A stretch of 64,000 nt of DNA from DASTBU01 sp035711845 (GCA_035711845.1 DASTBU010000162.1:1-64000), one strand, 5' to 3'; positions 1-9,074 are shown, counted from the first letter of the stretch. Program-made: numbers and translations. The notes: a model not told the origin generated them from the letters alone.

Positions 1-180
1 GGGCTTGGGACTCGGGGCTCGCGGGTCGGGGCTCGGGACTCGGGACTCGGGACTCGGACCATGGACCGAGGACCAGGGACTGGGGACTCGGGACTCGGGA
101 CTCGGGACACGGACCATGGACCGAGGACCAGGAACTCAGGGACTCAGGGACTCAGGGACTCAGGGACTGAGGGACCGATC
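1..180. repeat. GGGACTC tandem repeat field
   Basis: Degenerate short-period repeats of GGGACTCG and GGGACTCA run through this stretch, with two near copies of a GGACCATGGACCGAGGACCAG block at about 56-76 and 111-131. There is no believable gene, although frames stay open because the repeat lacks stops. The field overlaps the last codons of the acyltransferase ending at 160, so that protein's final residues are read from repeat units. It probably continues to the left of the window. Confidence 0.8.
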
Positions 181-1491
181 CGCCATCCACCGATTGACCT
201 GGTCGAGCACGTCGGCAAGCTCCGAGCGGCGCCGGCGGAGCCGTTCCCGAGAGTCCTGGCGGGCGCGGCGCAGCAGGATCCAGGATCGAACCGCGTCGGC
301 CACCGACGATTCCCGTTCGAGGGCGAAGAGCGATCCCAGCGCAAGCGGTGGGATGGCGAGCAGTGTGAGGACGCCCAGAGTCCGGCCGCCGATCTGCCAG
401 GCGATCGCCGCGAGCGCCGCGACCCAGCCGCCATAGATCACGAGGCCAGCGATGACCTGTGCGGTCGCGATCACGTCGTGTTCGCGCGTGGCGAGCTTCG
501 CGGCGAGCCCCGTGAGCCTGTACGGCACGAAGAAGGCCACCAGGCCGGCGACGCACAGCGGCAGCAGGAGCACGGCAATGGCGAGCTCACGCAGCGCGAA
601 TCGTATGGCGTCGGTCGATCCCACCTGCCAGTCGAGATGTCGATCCCGGATCCCGAACCGTCGCAACCGCTGATCGTAGCGGCGAAGGCGGAGCAGCAGC
701 TCGTCGTACTTCGCCGGGTCTCCCGCGCGCAGCTGCTCGATGCCGGCGGCAATCGTCCTCCTGCGCGACAGGCGCTCCGCTGGATCCGCCGGACGGCCGC
801 GCGCCGCCGCATACAGTCGATCGACACGCTCCACGAGCGCGGCATCGGCCTTCGGATCGGCTTCGATGAGCAAGAGGCGGATGTGAGCGGCGATGCGGTC
901 CGTCAGATCGCGGGCGGCGGCCGGCGACCCGGCCTCCTCGACCGTCAGCAGATCGCGGCCGGTGAACGGCGGTCCGAACACGACCGTGACGCGGGAGCGG
1001 AACGCGGTTTTCCTGTCGAAGTTCAATCCGACCGGAACCAGCATCACGGGCGTGCCGGCGCGCTCGGCCGCCAGCGCCATGCGGGCCGCGCCGGTGCGGA
1101 GCGGTTCCAGCCGGCCCTTCGAGTGGCTGATGCCCTCGGGGAAGAGGCAGATCGCGTCGCCGTTGGCCAGCGCCTCGGCCACCGCCGCGAACATCTCCGC
1201 ATTGCGGGCGGTATCCACGCCCTGGTCCTGCTTCCGGTAGACGGGGATCGCTCCGGCGCCGGTGAGCAACGCGCGCAGCGGTCCCTCGAACAGCGTGGAC
1301 TTGGCCAGGAAGCGGACGTCTCGTCCAGCCGTGGCCCAGACGAGCGCGGGATCGAGCAGGGAGTTCGGGTGATTCGGCAGCAGCAATGTGGCGCCCTCGC
1401 CCGGGGCGGCGCCGATGCAGTCGATTCGGTAGAAGACCCGGCACGCGGCCCTCGCAAGCCACCGCACGAGCGGATTGACGCGTGCGCTCAT
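160..1491 (-). CDS. PlsC-like phospholipid/glycerol acyltransferase
   Basis: A 443-residue protein with an N-terminal acyltransferase domain. NHPNSLLDP near residue 35 is the HxxxxxD form of the catalytic motif, and LFPEGISHSKG is the FPEG substrate motif. The C-terminal third carries two or three hydrophobic segments and a basic tail, so it should sit at the inner membrane and acylate glycerol-3-phosphate, lysophosphatidate or a similar acceptor; the exact acceptor cannot be read. The ATG at 1491 overlaps the TGA of the upstream MFS gene (ATGA), so the two are translationally coupled. The last residues (RSLSP and stop) are encoded by GGGACTC-type repeat DNA, so the native C-terminus may have been replaced. 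Confidence 0.85.
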   Translation of the reverse strand: MSARVNPLVRWLARAACRVFYRIDCIGAAPGEGATLLLPNHPNSLLDPALVWATAGRDVRFLAKSTLFEGPLRALLTGAGAIPVYRKQDQGVDTARNAEMFAAVAEALANGDAICLFPEGISHSKGRLEPLRTGAARMALAAERAGTPVMLVPVGLNFDRKTAFRSRVTVVFGPPFTGRDLLTVEEAGSPAAARDLTDRIAAHIRLLLIEADPKADAALVERVDRLYAAARGRPADPAERLSRRRTIAAGIEQLRAGDPAKYDELLLRLRRYDQRLRRFGIRDRHLDWQVGSTDAIRFALRELAIAVLLLPLCVAGLVAFFVPYRLTGLAAKLATREHDVIATAQVIAGLVIYGGWVAALAAIAWQIGGRTLGVLTLLAIPPLALGSLFALERESSVADAVRSWILLRRARQDSRERLRRRRSELADVLDQVNRWMADRSLSP

Positions 1492-2813
1492 GAGGGGACC
1501 GGCGTCACCCCCGCCTCCGCTGCGCGAGCCGACCGGCGTCCGCTGTCGACGTCCACGAAGGCGAGGATGGCGCCGCCAACGATGAAGAACACCAGCACCG
1601 CGAGGATCGCGTTCCGGCTGGAACCGGTCATCTCCACCATCGAGGCGAACACCAGCGGTCCGAGGATGCCGGCGTAGCGCTCGAACACGCCGAAAAAGGC
1701 GAAGAACTCCGATGATTTGTGGCGGGGGATCATGCTGGCGAACATCGACCGGCTGAGCGCCTGGGTGCCGCCCTGGACCATCCCGACCAGGATCGCGAGC
1801 GCGAAGAAGTGCGTCGCGGTCTTCATGAAGTAGCCGAGGACGGTGATGCCGCCGTAGACGGCGAGTCCCGCGAACACAGCCGGCTTCGGTCCCACTCGTC
1901 CGGCCACGTGGCCGAACAGAAACGCGAACGGCACGCCCGTGAACTGGGTGATGAGGAGCGCCGTGATCATCGCGGTCTCGTCGATGCCGAGGCTCGTGCC
2001 GTAGATCGTCGCCATCCTGATGATGGTCTGGATGCCGTCGTTGTAGATCAGGAACGCCACGAGCAGGAGGAACGCCTGTTTGTACTGCCGCAGCTCGCGA
2101 AAGGTGTCGATCAGGCGGTGGAACCCTGTTCTGATCACGTTGGCCCCGCGCACTTCGTCCGCCTCGAGCAACCGGGCCGGCTCGGGCACCTTCCTGAACA
2201 GCGGGATGGAGAAGGCCACCCACCAGACGCCAACGCTCGCCAGCGACAGGCGCACGGCGATCCCGCTGTCCGGGATCCCGAACAGCGACGGCTTCTGGAT
2301 CATCAGGAGGTTGATGGCGAGCAGCAGGCCGCCGCCGAGATAGCCGATCGCGTAGCCCGCGGAGGAGACCCTGTCGAGCTCGTCCTGGCCGACCAGGTGC
2401 GGCAGCAGCGACTCGTAGAACACGATGCTGCCGGCGACGCCGACGTTGCCGATCACGAACAGCACCAGCGCCAGCATCCAGTCGCCGCGCGTCAAGGGGT
2501 ACATGGCCAGCGTGGCGGCCGCGCCCATGGCCAGGAAAGCCGCGAGCATCTTCTTCTTGACGGCGGCGTAGTCCGCGATGGCGCCGAGCAGGGGCGCCAC
2601 GAGCGCGACGATGACGATGGCGATCGTCGTGGCCCAGGCGAAGCGGCTGGTCCGGTCGGCCTCGGCGAGGTCTGCGGCCACGACCGACGCGAAGTAGATC
2701 GGGAAGATCGCCGCGATGATGGTCGTCTGAAACGCGGAGTTCGCCCAATCGTACATCGCCCACGCCCGCAGATCGGGCCGGCCCAGTCCGAGTCGCTCCA
2801 GCAGTTTCGTCAT
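1488..2813 (-). CDS. UMF1-family MFS transporter
   Basis: A 441-residue polytopic membrane protein with about 12 hydrophobic segments. The N-terminal signature WAMYDWANSAFQTTI is typical of the UMF1/Atg22-like branch of the major facilitator superfamily. Members of this branch are predicted to export or exchange small metabolites, but bacterial substrates are mostly unknown. It is the first gene of a two-gene unit and overlaps the acyltransferase by four bases, which suggests a shared role in the envelope. The C-terminus is a short cytoplasmic tail. The family call is firm; the substrate is open. Confidence 0.88.
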   Translation of the reverse strand: MTKLLERLGLGRPDLRAWAMYDWANSAFQTTIIAAIFPIYFASVVAADLAEADRTSRFAWATTIAIVIVALVAPLLGAIADYAAVKKKMLAAFLAMGAAATLAMYPLTRGDWMLALVLFVIGNVGVAGSIVFYESLLPHLVGQDELDRVSSAGYAIGYLGGGLLLAINLLMIQKPSLFGIPDSGIAVRLSLASVGVWWVAFSIPLFRKVPEPARLLEADEVRGANVIRTGFHRLIDTFRELRQYKQAFLLLVAFLIYNDGIQTIIRMATIYGTSLGIDETAMITALLITQFTGVPFAFLFGHVAGRVGPKPAVFAGLAVYGGITVLGYFMKTATHFFALAILVGMVQGGTQALSRSMFASMIPRHKSSEFFAFFGVFERYAGILGPLVFASMVEMTGSSRNAILAVLVFFIVGGAILAFVDVDSGRRSARAAEAGVTPVPS

Positions 2814-2856
2814 GTAGATTCCGTCTCTCGAATGTTCGGATGGACGGTTGCGGACA

Positions 2857-4005
2857 CTAGAAGGTCCGGCGCGCGATCCATTCCCTGAACAGCGAGTCGA
2901 CGACCGTGTACCGATTTCCGTCCTTCGCGAGGATGTCTTCCCGGATGAGCGCGCTCAGCGATGCCTGGACCGTGGAGGTTCCGCTCAACCGGTAGCGCGC
3001 GCGGACATCCGCGGAGAGCAGCTCGCGGCCGTCCTCCAGGACGGCAGCCCTCAATGCCGCGCGTTGCGCGAGGGTGAGCCGCTGCCAGGTGCCCTCGAAC
3101 AGGGTTTCGTGCTCGCCGAGCAGCCGTTTCAGCGTGGAATGCAGGTCGTCGTGGTCCGCCGCCTTTCGACCCGACGTCTTCACGTCGTCCCACACCTCGT
3201 GAGCGAGCCGCTGGACATCGTACGGCAGGTTGCCCGCGAGGTCGACGATGGCGGCCGCCAGGCCCGGCGCAGGCCTGATGCCGGTGGCGCGGAGCTTCGT
3301 CTCGATGAACGGCTCGAACAGATCGGCCGGGATCTTCTGGAGGCGCATCACGGGGCCGGCCTTGTAGAACGGCCGGCTCCGGCCGAGCATACGCTCCATC
3401 AGCGCGGGCTCGGATCCGGAGAACACGTAGCCGACGTCGCGCTGGTGCTGGACGGCGGCGCGAAGCGCGTGCTCCACGCTGCCGCCGTTGAACGCGCCGA
3501 TCGCCTGGAACTCGTCGAGCGCGATGGCCATGCGCCGCCGCCGCGTCTCGGCGATGCGTCCCGGCATCGCGAAGACTTCCTGCGCGAGGCGCGAAACGTC
3601 GCGGTCGGTCCGGACCGAGGGGAACGAGACCGCCAGCTGGCCGCGTCCCCGGTGGTCCGCCTCCATCCGCACCTCGGGCCTGACCTCGTCGAGCAGCTCG
3701 CGGAGCCACCCCCTCGCGCGATCGAGGCGCGATTCCACGGAAACGAGCGCGCGCGCGTAGCCTTCGAGGAAGGCGACGTACGAGCTGTAGCTGCTGACGG
3801 TGACGTCGACGGTGAGCGCGCCGCCACGCGCCGCCGAGCGGAGGGCCTGTCGCACGAGCGAGGACTTGCCGAACCGGCGAGGCGAGATCAGGAAGATCTT
3901 CTGCCCGTCGCGAAGGTCGTCCGTCAACCGGTCGAGCTCTTCCTCGCGGTCGACGAACGCAGCCGGTGGAACGACCTCACCGTAGACGAATGGATTCGAC
4001 CCCAT
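2857..4005 (-). CDS. AAA ATPase with DNA-binding-type C-terminus
   Basis: A 382-residue ATPase of the archaeal-type ATPase group (PF01637-like). FVDREEELDRL near residue 20 opens the AAA domain, SPRRFGKSSLVRQ is the Walker A loop, and AIALDEFQAI is the Walker B strand with the following acidic residue. The C-terminal 90 residues look like a winged helix (LSADVRARYRLSGTSTVQASLSALIREDIL). Such proteins are usually orphan NTPases found near mobile or defence DNA, and no molecular target is known. It is monocistronic here, with its promoter inside the 3' end of the M28 peptidase gene. Confidence 0.8.
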   Translation of the reverse strand: MGSNPFVYGEVVPPAAFVDREEELDRLTDDLRDGQKIFLISPRRFGKSSLVRQALRSAARGGALTVDVTVSSYSSYVAFLEGYARALVSVESRLDRARGWLRELLDEVRPEVRMEADHRGRGQLAVSFPSVRTDRDVSRLAQEVFAMPGRIAETRRRRMAIALDEFQAIGAFNGGSVEHALRAAVQHQRDVGYVFSGSEPALMERMLGRSRPFYKAGPVMRLQKIPADLFEPFIETKLRATGIRPAPGLAAAIVDLAGNLPYDVQRLAHEVWDDVKTSGRKAADHDDLHSTLKRLLGEHETLFEGTWQRLTLAQRAALRAAVLEDGRELLSADVRARYRLSGTSTVQASLSALIREDILAKDGNRYTVVDSLFREWIARRTF

Positions 4006-4033
4006 GCGGGTTTCGGCCCATTACGTGGAACGA

Positions 4034-4076
4034 CGTAACGGCTACGGAGTTTACCGTAACGGCTGCACCGGTGCAA
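4034..4076 (-). promoter_or_regulatory. Promoter and direct-repeat operator of the AAA ATPase gene
   Basis: On the minus strand TTGCAC (4076-4071) and TAAACT (4053-4048) are 17 bp apart. The -35 box lies in the palindrome GCACCGGTGC (4065-4074). Two exact copies of AGCCGTTACG (minus strand; 4064-4055 and 4043-4034) lie 21 bp apart, two helical turns, on either side of the -10 box. That arrangement suggests a repressor or autoregulatory site. The predicted start site lies about 36 nt ahead of the ATG. Confidence 0.45.
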
Positions 4077-6366
4077 TGGCGTCCGCGCCGGGCCTGAGCA
4101 GCCAGCCGGCCGAGGCGGTCCAGACGACGCGCTGATGGGGTGTCCACGACGGCATGCGCTGCCAGCCGATGCCGCCGGGGAAGCCGGCGGAGCGGACCAT
4201 CACCTCGGTCTTGAGCAGAGTCTCTTCGGTGCCCTTGCCGAAGCTCGCCCGGAACGCAACGCCCTCGGCCGGCACGGCCGCGTAGGTCGCCGTCCATCGT
4301 CCCGCCCGTAAGACACCCGGCAGGCTGGCGCGGGCCGGCGTCAAGCCGGCGGGGAGCACGAACAGCACTCGAAGACCCGGTTCGCGCGGAACGACGGTGA
4401 GCTCCAGTTCCATCCCCTCGCCGAGGGGACGGACGGCGAATCCCGTGATTGTCACCGGCGCGGGGCCTAGCGGGGGCCCCACGGTACGAAACACGAAGGG
4501 GTGCGGCAGCGGGCTCAGCGGGATCGATTCGGGGAGGGGACCGCTCGCCGGGCTCCAGCCGTGGGGGGCTCCCTCTTCGAGATCGAGTCCGGGCTCGATG
4601 CCCGCGACTTCCCAGATCGCAGTGCCGGCCGAGGCCGGCTGGATGGCGCGCATGTGCCGCCGCAGCGGCTCGTCGAAGGTGTACGCCGGGGCGATATACG
4701 CGTAGCCGGCGGAAACGGCAACGGCCAGCAGCAGCACGGCCGTCATCAGCGACGGGCGCAGCAGCGGCTGTGTGCGTCCCGTGACAGCGACCAGGGGCGG
4801 TACGAGCATCATCGCGGCCGCCGCCATGATGACGGCGTAGATGTACACCGGCGTGACGATCGGCTGTCGTCCGAAGATGGCGACCGCGAAGTGGAACAGG
4901 TCGACGGTGTCGGGAAGCCACATCGTTCCGGCAACCGCGAGCACCAGGATCGACACGATGCGGATGCCCGAATCGCTGCCGGGCGGAGCCAGTGAGAGCA
5001 GGAGGCCAGCGCACAGCAGCGGCAGCGTCCAGAGATGCGCCGCCCCGGGCACGAGCCACACGGCGAGGCTCGCGAGCAGGACCCAGAGTGGAAGCGCTGC
5101 GCTCCAGGTCACGACGGGATGGCGTAGGCCGTGGGCGCGTGCCGGCAGCCACTGGCCGACTCGCACCACGCTCCAACCGACCGTCGCCCCCACGGCGACG
5201 AGGAGCGCCAGGAGCCCATTCGGCCTGGCGTACCAGGGATGGTAGACCTCGCGCGCGACGCGGAGCAGCCACGTCGCGGCGATCATCGAGCCGACCACGA
5301 GCGCTGCTCCGACGATCGTCCACATCATCGTGAGGAGCCATCGCCCGACGCCGCCCATGCCGATAGCCGCGCTCGACACGCGGACCCAACCGATGACGCC
5401 GAGCACGAGCGCGGCGACGGCGATCGACCAGAAGACCGTCGGCCCGTAGGTCACCGCCGTGGTGGTATTGATGTCGAAGAAAGAGGGCGTGTCCGGCGAG
5501 CGCTGCGTGATGTCGGTGCCATCGAGCCCGGCTACGATCGCCACCACGTTTTCCCCTGTGTCACGCAGGCTTCTCGACGAAAGCCGCTCCGGGGTATCGC
5601 GTGCCGTGTGGTACGCGTAGCTGTCCCCAATGAGCGCGAAGTTCAGGCCTGGGATATCGTGCCGCTTCAACACCGAGAAATCGGTGTCGCTTGGAAGCTG
5701 GCGGTAGATGCTGAGCGCGTACGAATCGCCGCGCGGGTGCGGGGCTACGCGCGCCCAGGGCCGCAGGAGCCAGCCGTTCTCCGGTCCGGTCTCGAACAGG
5801 TGGGCATCGCCCGCCGAACCCTGCGCCTCGACATTGATGTATGCCTTGAGCCTGCGGACCACCTCGCGGTCGGTGACCAGTGCGGCAGCTCCCATCAGCC
5901 CGGCTTCCTCACCGTCGGTGACGAGAACCATCAGGCTCCAGTTGCGCTCGGCTCTTGCGGCGAGCACGCGCGCCGCCTCCAGCGACACCGCCACGCCGAA
6001 CGCATCGTCTGCAGCGCCTGGCGCATCCGGGACGGAGTCGTAGTGGGAAAGCAGTCCGACCGCGTCGTCACGGGCGCCGCCGCGCACGGCGATGATGTTC
6101 GACACCCTCGCTGTCAGGCCGGCCTCCGCGCGCCGGGCATCGGACTCCTGCACTCGCACGTCGAACCCGAACAGCCGGAGCTGTTCGATGAGGTATTCCC
6201 GCGCGCGTGCGTTGGCGGGCGTTCCCACCGGCCGGCTGCCGATCGTGCCGGCGAGCATATTGACGTGCGCCCTGGCGTTCTGTTCGTTGAAGAGCGCCTC
6301 CGGCCGGGTGCAGGCGGTGAGGACGGGGAAGAGCAGGACTGCGAGCTTCAGGACACGCACGCGCAT
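4051..6366 (-). CDS. M28-family zinc aminopeptidase with C-terminal membrane domain
   Basis: A 771-residue protein. The first 20 residues form a signal or lipoprotein-like leader ending in LTACT, with the Cys as possible lipidation site. The M28 domain follows: HYDSVPDAPGAADDAFG holds the first zinc ligands, DGEEAGLMG the catalytic Glu and bridging ligand, and YHTARDT the last His. From about residue 330 there are 8-9 hydrophobic segments and then a periplasmic-type C-terminal domain, as in ER/Fxna-like membrane aminopeptidases. It should release N-terminal amino acids outside the cytoplasm. It lies 47 nt downstream of hisA and may be read through from the his operon. The ATG at 6366 was chosen because it gives the signal sequence; the frame runs open further upstream. 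Confidence 0.85.
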   Translation of the reverse strand: MRVRVLKLAVLLFPVLTACTRPEALFNEQNARAHVNMLAGTIGSRPVGTPANARAREYLIEQLRLFGFDVRVQESDARRAEAGLTARVSNIIAVRGGARDDAVGLLSHYDSVPDAPGAADDAFGVAVSLEAARVLAARAERNWSLMVLVTDGEEAGLMGAAALVTDREVVRRLKAYINVEAQGSAGDAHLFETGPENGWLLRPWARVAPHPRGDSYALSIYRQLPSDTDFSVLKRHDIPGLNFALIGDSYAYHTARDTPERLSSRSLRDTGENVVAIVAGLDGTDITQRSPDTPSFFDINTTTAVTYGPTVFWSIAVAALVLGVIGWVRVSSAAIGMGGVGRWLLTMMWTIVGAALVVGSMIAATWLLRVAREVYHPWYARPNGLLALLVAVGATVGWSVVRVGQWLPARAHGLRHPVVTWSAALPLWVLLASLAVWLVPGAAHLWTLPLLCAGLLLSLAPPGSDSGIRIVSILVLAVAGTMWLPDTVDLFHFAVAIFGRQPIVTPVYIYAVIMAAAAMMLVPPLVAVTGRTQPLLRPSLMTAVLLLAVAVSAGYAYIAPAYTFDEPLRRHMRAIQPASAGTAIWEVAGIEPGLDLEEGAPHGWSPASGPLPESIPLSPLPHPFVFRTVGPPLGPAPVTITGFAVRPLGEGMELELTVVPREPGLRVLFVLPAGLTPARASLPGVLRAGRWTATYAAVPAEGVAFRASFGKGTEETLLKTEVMVRSAGFPGGIGWQRMPSWTPHQRVVWTASAGWLLRPGADAIAPVQPLR

Positions 6367-6413
6367 GACGGCACAGGGTACCCCATTTCGCGCCGGAGGC
6401 GCCTCGGGCCCCT

Positions 6414-7097
6414 TCAGCTGCGCGGCGTCTTCAGCCGGCCTGTGTAGATCGCCATGCCCACGACCGCGTCGACGCCTATCGAATCGAGGTAGTCGATCTC
6501 CTCGAGCGTGGTGATTCCGCCCGCGGCCGTGACGTAGAGCGACGTGGCCGCGCGAATGGATCGGATCGCGCCCAAATCCGTCCCCTGCATCAGCCCTTCG
6601 AGGTCGACATGCGTGTAGAGAAACTCGCTCACGAACGGTTCGAGTGCCCGGATTGCCTCGATGGCGCCCAGCGCCAGTTGCGTGCGCCAGCCGTGGATCA
6701 CGACGTGGCCGCCACGGCAGTCCACCGCGGCGATGAGACGTTCCCGACCGATCGCGCCTGCGACGCGCGCGGCAAACCGCGTATCCACACGGCCGTCGCG
6801 GAACAGCCCCGAGCCGAAGATGACCGCAGTCGCGCCGAGGTCGAGGACCTCCCGGGCGCGCTCGATCGTGCGGATGCCGCCGCCCACGCGGCAGGGGAGC
6901 CGCGTGCAGATGTGGGCCATCAGGCCCGTGTTGTGGCCGGCGCTCATCGCCGCGTCGAGATCGATCAGCTGGATACGCGGGTAGCCGCTGAACCGGCCGA
7001 CCCACTGGTCGATGTCGGTGGTTTCGACCGCCAGCCGTTCACCCTGGACCAGCTGGACGATTCGGCCCTGCTGAAGGTCGATGGAAGGGATGAGCAT
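6414..7097 (-). CDS. hisA: Phosphoribosylformimino-5-aminoimidazole carboxamide ribotide isomerase
   Basis: A 227-residue (beta/alpha)8 barrel catalysing the Amadori isomerisation of ProFAR to PRFAR, the fourth his step. Visible motifs are IPSIDLQQG with the general base Asp, CRVGGGIRT as a phosphate loop, AAVDCRGG with the general acid Asp, and TAAGGIT as the second phosphate loop. It is the last his gene, four bases after hisF. It is slightly shorter than the usual 240 residues but complete in its motifs. Cytoplasmic. Confidence 0.95.
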   Translation of the reverse strand: MLIPSIDLQQGRIVQLVQGERLAVETTDIDQWVGRFSGYPRIQLIDLDAAMSAGHNTGLMAHICTRLPCRVGGGIRTIERAREVLDLGATAVIFGSGLFRDGRVDTRFAARVAGAIGRERLIAAVDCRGGHVVIHGWRTQLALGAIEAIRALEPFVSEFLYTHVDLEGLMQGTDLGAIRSIRAATSLYVTAAGGITTLEEIDYLDSIGVDAVVGMAIYTGRLKTPRS

Positions 7098-7101
7098 GGG
7101 G

Positions 7102-7857
7102 TCACATCCGCATAGGGATGCCGCGGTCGATCAGATAGGCTTTCAAGTCCCTGACCGCATGCTCCGAGTAGTGAAAGACCGACGCCGCAAGCGCCGCGTC
7201 GGCGCGGCCCGTGGTGAACACCTCGGCGAAGTGTTCGAATGTCCCCGCACCGCCCGAGGCGATCACGGGAATGTTCAAAGCGCCCGAGACAGCAGCCGTG
7301 AGCCGCGAGTCGAATCCGGAGCGCGTACCGTCTCGATCGATGGATGTCAGCAGGATCTCGCCTGCGCCACAGTGTTCGGCCTCGAGTGCCCACTCCACGG
7401 CGTCCCTGCCCGCAGGGACCCGGCCGCTACGGGAATACACGGCGAAGCGCCCGTCTATCTCCTTCGCGTCGATTGCCACGATGACCGCCTGGCTCCCGTA
7501 GCGCGAGGCGAGCGCGCCAATCACCGATGGATCCTCGAGCGCAGCGGTGTTCAGGCTGACCTTGTCTGCTCCGGACGCGATTGCCGCCGCCGCATCCGCC
7601 TCGGTCCGGATCCCGCCGCCGACTGCCAGGGGGATGAACAGGCGCGTCGAGACGGCGCGGATCGTGGACGCCAGCGCCCGTCGGCCTTCGAGTGTTGCGG
7701 CGACGTCGAGGATGACGAGCTCGTCGATGCCCTCCTGGTTGTAGCGTTCCGCGAGCGCCGCCGGATCGCCGGCGCGCTGCAGCCCCTCGAAACCGACGCC
7801 CTTCACGACGCAGCCGTCCCTGACGTCCAGGCACGCGATGATGCGTTTGGCCAGCAT
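7102..7857 (-). CDS. hisF: Imidazole glycerol phosphate synthase, cyclase subunit
   Basis: A 251-residue half-barrel-repeat TIM barrel that joins PRFAR with ammonia from HisH to give imidazole glycerol phosphate and AICAR. The catalytic Asp residues are in IACLDVRDG (about residue 10) and VAIDAKEIDG (about residue 130). The phosphate sites are AVGGGIRT and ASGGAGT. The ATG at 7857 shares one base with the hisH stop (TGATG), giving tight coupling to the glutaminase partner with which it forms a 1:1 complex. Confidence 0.96.
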   Translation of the reverse strand: MLAKRIIACLDVRDGCVVKGVGFEGLQRAGDPAALAERYNQEGIDELVILDVAATLEGRRALASTIRAVSTRLFIPLAVGGGIRTEADAAAAIASGADKVSLNTAALEDPSVIGALASRYGSQAVIVAIDAKEIDGRFAVYSRSGRVPAGRDAVEWALEAEHCGAGEILLTSIDRDGTRSGFDSRLTAAVSGALNIPVIASGGAGTFEHFAEVFTTGRADAALAASVFHYSEHAVRDLKAYLIDRGIPMRM

Positions 7858-8486
7858 CAGCGTCCCGGCTCGCCGCCGGCGATTGCGACGAAGTTCTTCA
7901 GCAGGCGGATGCCTGCGGGCCCCGATTTCTCCGGGTGAAACTGCACGCCGTAGACGTTGCTGCGCTCGACGACCGATGCAAAGGGAACGCCGTGGGTGGT
8001 CGTGGCGGCGCACTCACAGGTGACTGGCGCGGCGTAGGAATGCGTGAAGTACGCGAAGCTGCGATTGGCGACGCCCTGGAGCAGCCGTGACGAACGGAGT
8101 ACCTCCAGCGTGTTCCAGCCGACGTGCGGCACCTTCTGGCCGGACGGGAGCCGCGTGCACCGGCCGCGTATCGCGTTCAGCCCCGGGATGTCGGGTGCTT
8201 CGTCGCTCCCCTCGAACAGCCACTGAAGGCCGACACAGATTCCGAGAAGCGGGACGCCTTCCCGAACGAGGTTCGTTATGGCCCGACGCCAGTCCGCTGT
8301 CAGCGCGGCGGTGGTCCCGAAATGGCCGACCCCAGGCACCACGATTGCGCCTGCGTTCATCAGGCCGGCCGGTGTCGCAGGCGTGAATACGCCGGCGCCA
8401 GCCGCCCCGAACCCCTTCCGCACCGAGCTCAGGTTGCCGGCGCCGTAATCAATCAACGCGATCTGGACGGTTCCGCTGGCTGGCAT
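7857..8486 (-). CDS. hisH: Imidazole glycerol phosphate synthase, glutamine amidotransferase subunit
   Basis: A 209-residue class I glutaminase that delivers ammonia to HisF. The nucleophile is Cys84 in LGICVGLQ, and the His-Glu pair lies in VQFHPEKSG near the C-terminus. DYGAGNLSSV at the start is the HisH signature. Its stop codon abuts the hisF start and its own start directly follows the hisB stop region, so the four genes hisB-H-F-A form an uninterrupted translational chain. Confidence 0.96.
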   Translation of the reverse strand: MPASGTVQIALIDYGAGNLSSVRKGFGAAGAGVFTPATPAGLMNAGAIVVPGVGHFGTTAALTADWRRAITNLVREGVPLLGICVGLQWLFEGSDEAPDIPGLNAIRGRCTRLPSGQKVPHVGWNTLEVLRSSRLLQGVANRSFAYFTHSYAAPVTCECAATTTHGVPFASVVERSNVYGVQFHPEKSGPAGIRLLKNFVAIAGGEPGR

Positions 8487-9074
8487 TTACAGCAGTCCTT
8501 TGGTGCTCGGGAGCATGCGTGCGAGCTGTCGATCCCTGGCGCAGGCCACGCGCAGCGCGCGCGCGAACGCCTTGAAGAGCGCCTCGACCCGATGATGGCT
8601 CGATCTCCCGTACAGCACCTTGAGGTGAACGTTTGCCCTGGCGCCCCGCGCGAACCCCTCGAAGAAGTCCGTGATCAACTCCGCTTGCAGGTCGCCCACC
8701 TTCCGGACCTTCAAACGAAGGTCCACCGAGGCGTGCGCGCGGCCGCCCAGGTCGACCGCTGCCACGCCGAGCGATTCGTCCATCGGCATCACGAAGTACC
8801 CCGCACGGTTGATGCCTCGTCGCGCTCCGAGCGCCTGCGACACAGCTTCGCCGAGCGCGATCCCGACGTCCTCCACCGTGTGATGCTGATCGACGTCGAG
8901 ATCGCCGTCCGCCCTCAACTGGAGGTCGAAGGCGCCATGCCTGGTGACGAGCTCGAGCATGTGATCGAGGAACCTGATTCCGGTGGAGACGTTGTAGCGG
9001 CCCCGGCCCTCGAGTCCGACCTTCACCCGAACAGACGTTTCCCGCGTGACTCGATTCACGATGCCGCGCCGCAC
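8487..9074 (-). CDS. hisB: Imidazoleglycerol-phosphate dehydratase
   Basis: A 195-residue monofunctional IGPD with no histidinol-phosphate phosphatase domain. The metal-binding repeats are DQHHTVEDVG and GRSSHHRVEALFKAFARALR, and FLDHMLELVTRHG supplies further ligands. The GTG at 9074 is favoured because an AGGAGG lies just upstream (9084-9079), although only 4 nt away. The GTG at 9059, which overlaps the hisC stop as GTGA, is an alternative that shortens the protein by five residues. The frame runs open further upstream but that part is hisC antiframe. Confidence 0.92.
   Translation of the reverse strand: MRRGIVNRVTRETSVRVKVGLEGRGRYNVSTGIRFLDHMLELVTRHGAFDLQLRADGDLDVDQHHTVEDVGIALGEAVSQALGARRGINRAGYFVMPMDESLGVAAVDLGGRAHASVDLRLKVRKVGDLQAELITDFFEGFARGARANVHLKVLYGRSSHHRVEALFKAFARALRVACARDRQLARMLPSTKGLL

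Noticed and set aside
61..1677. 538-residue rightward open frame across the acyltransferase gene
   Set aside because: Antisense shadow of a high-GC gene. It is rich in Arg, Gly and Ala with no motif, while the leftward frame has NHPNSLLDP and FPEG motifs.
160..2763. 867-residue frame that would fuse MFS and acyltransferase
   Set aside because: The upstream part is out of frame with the real MFS sequence and reads as Arg/Gly-rich noise; the acyltransferase starts at 1491.
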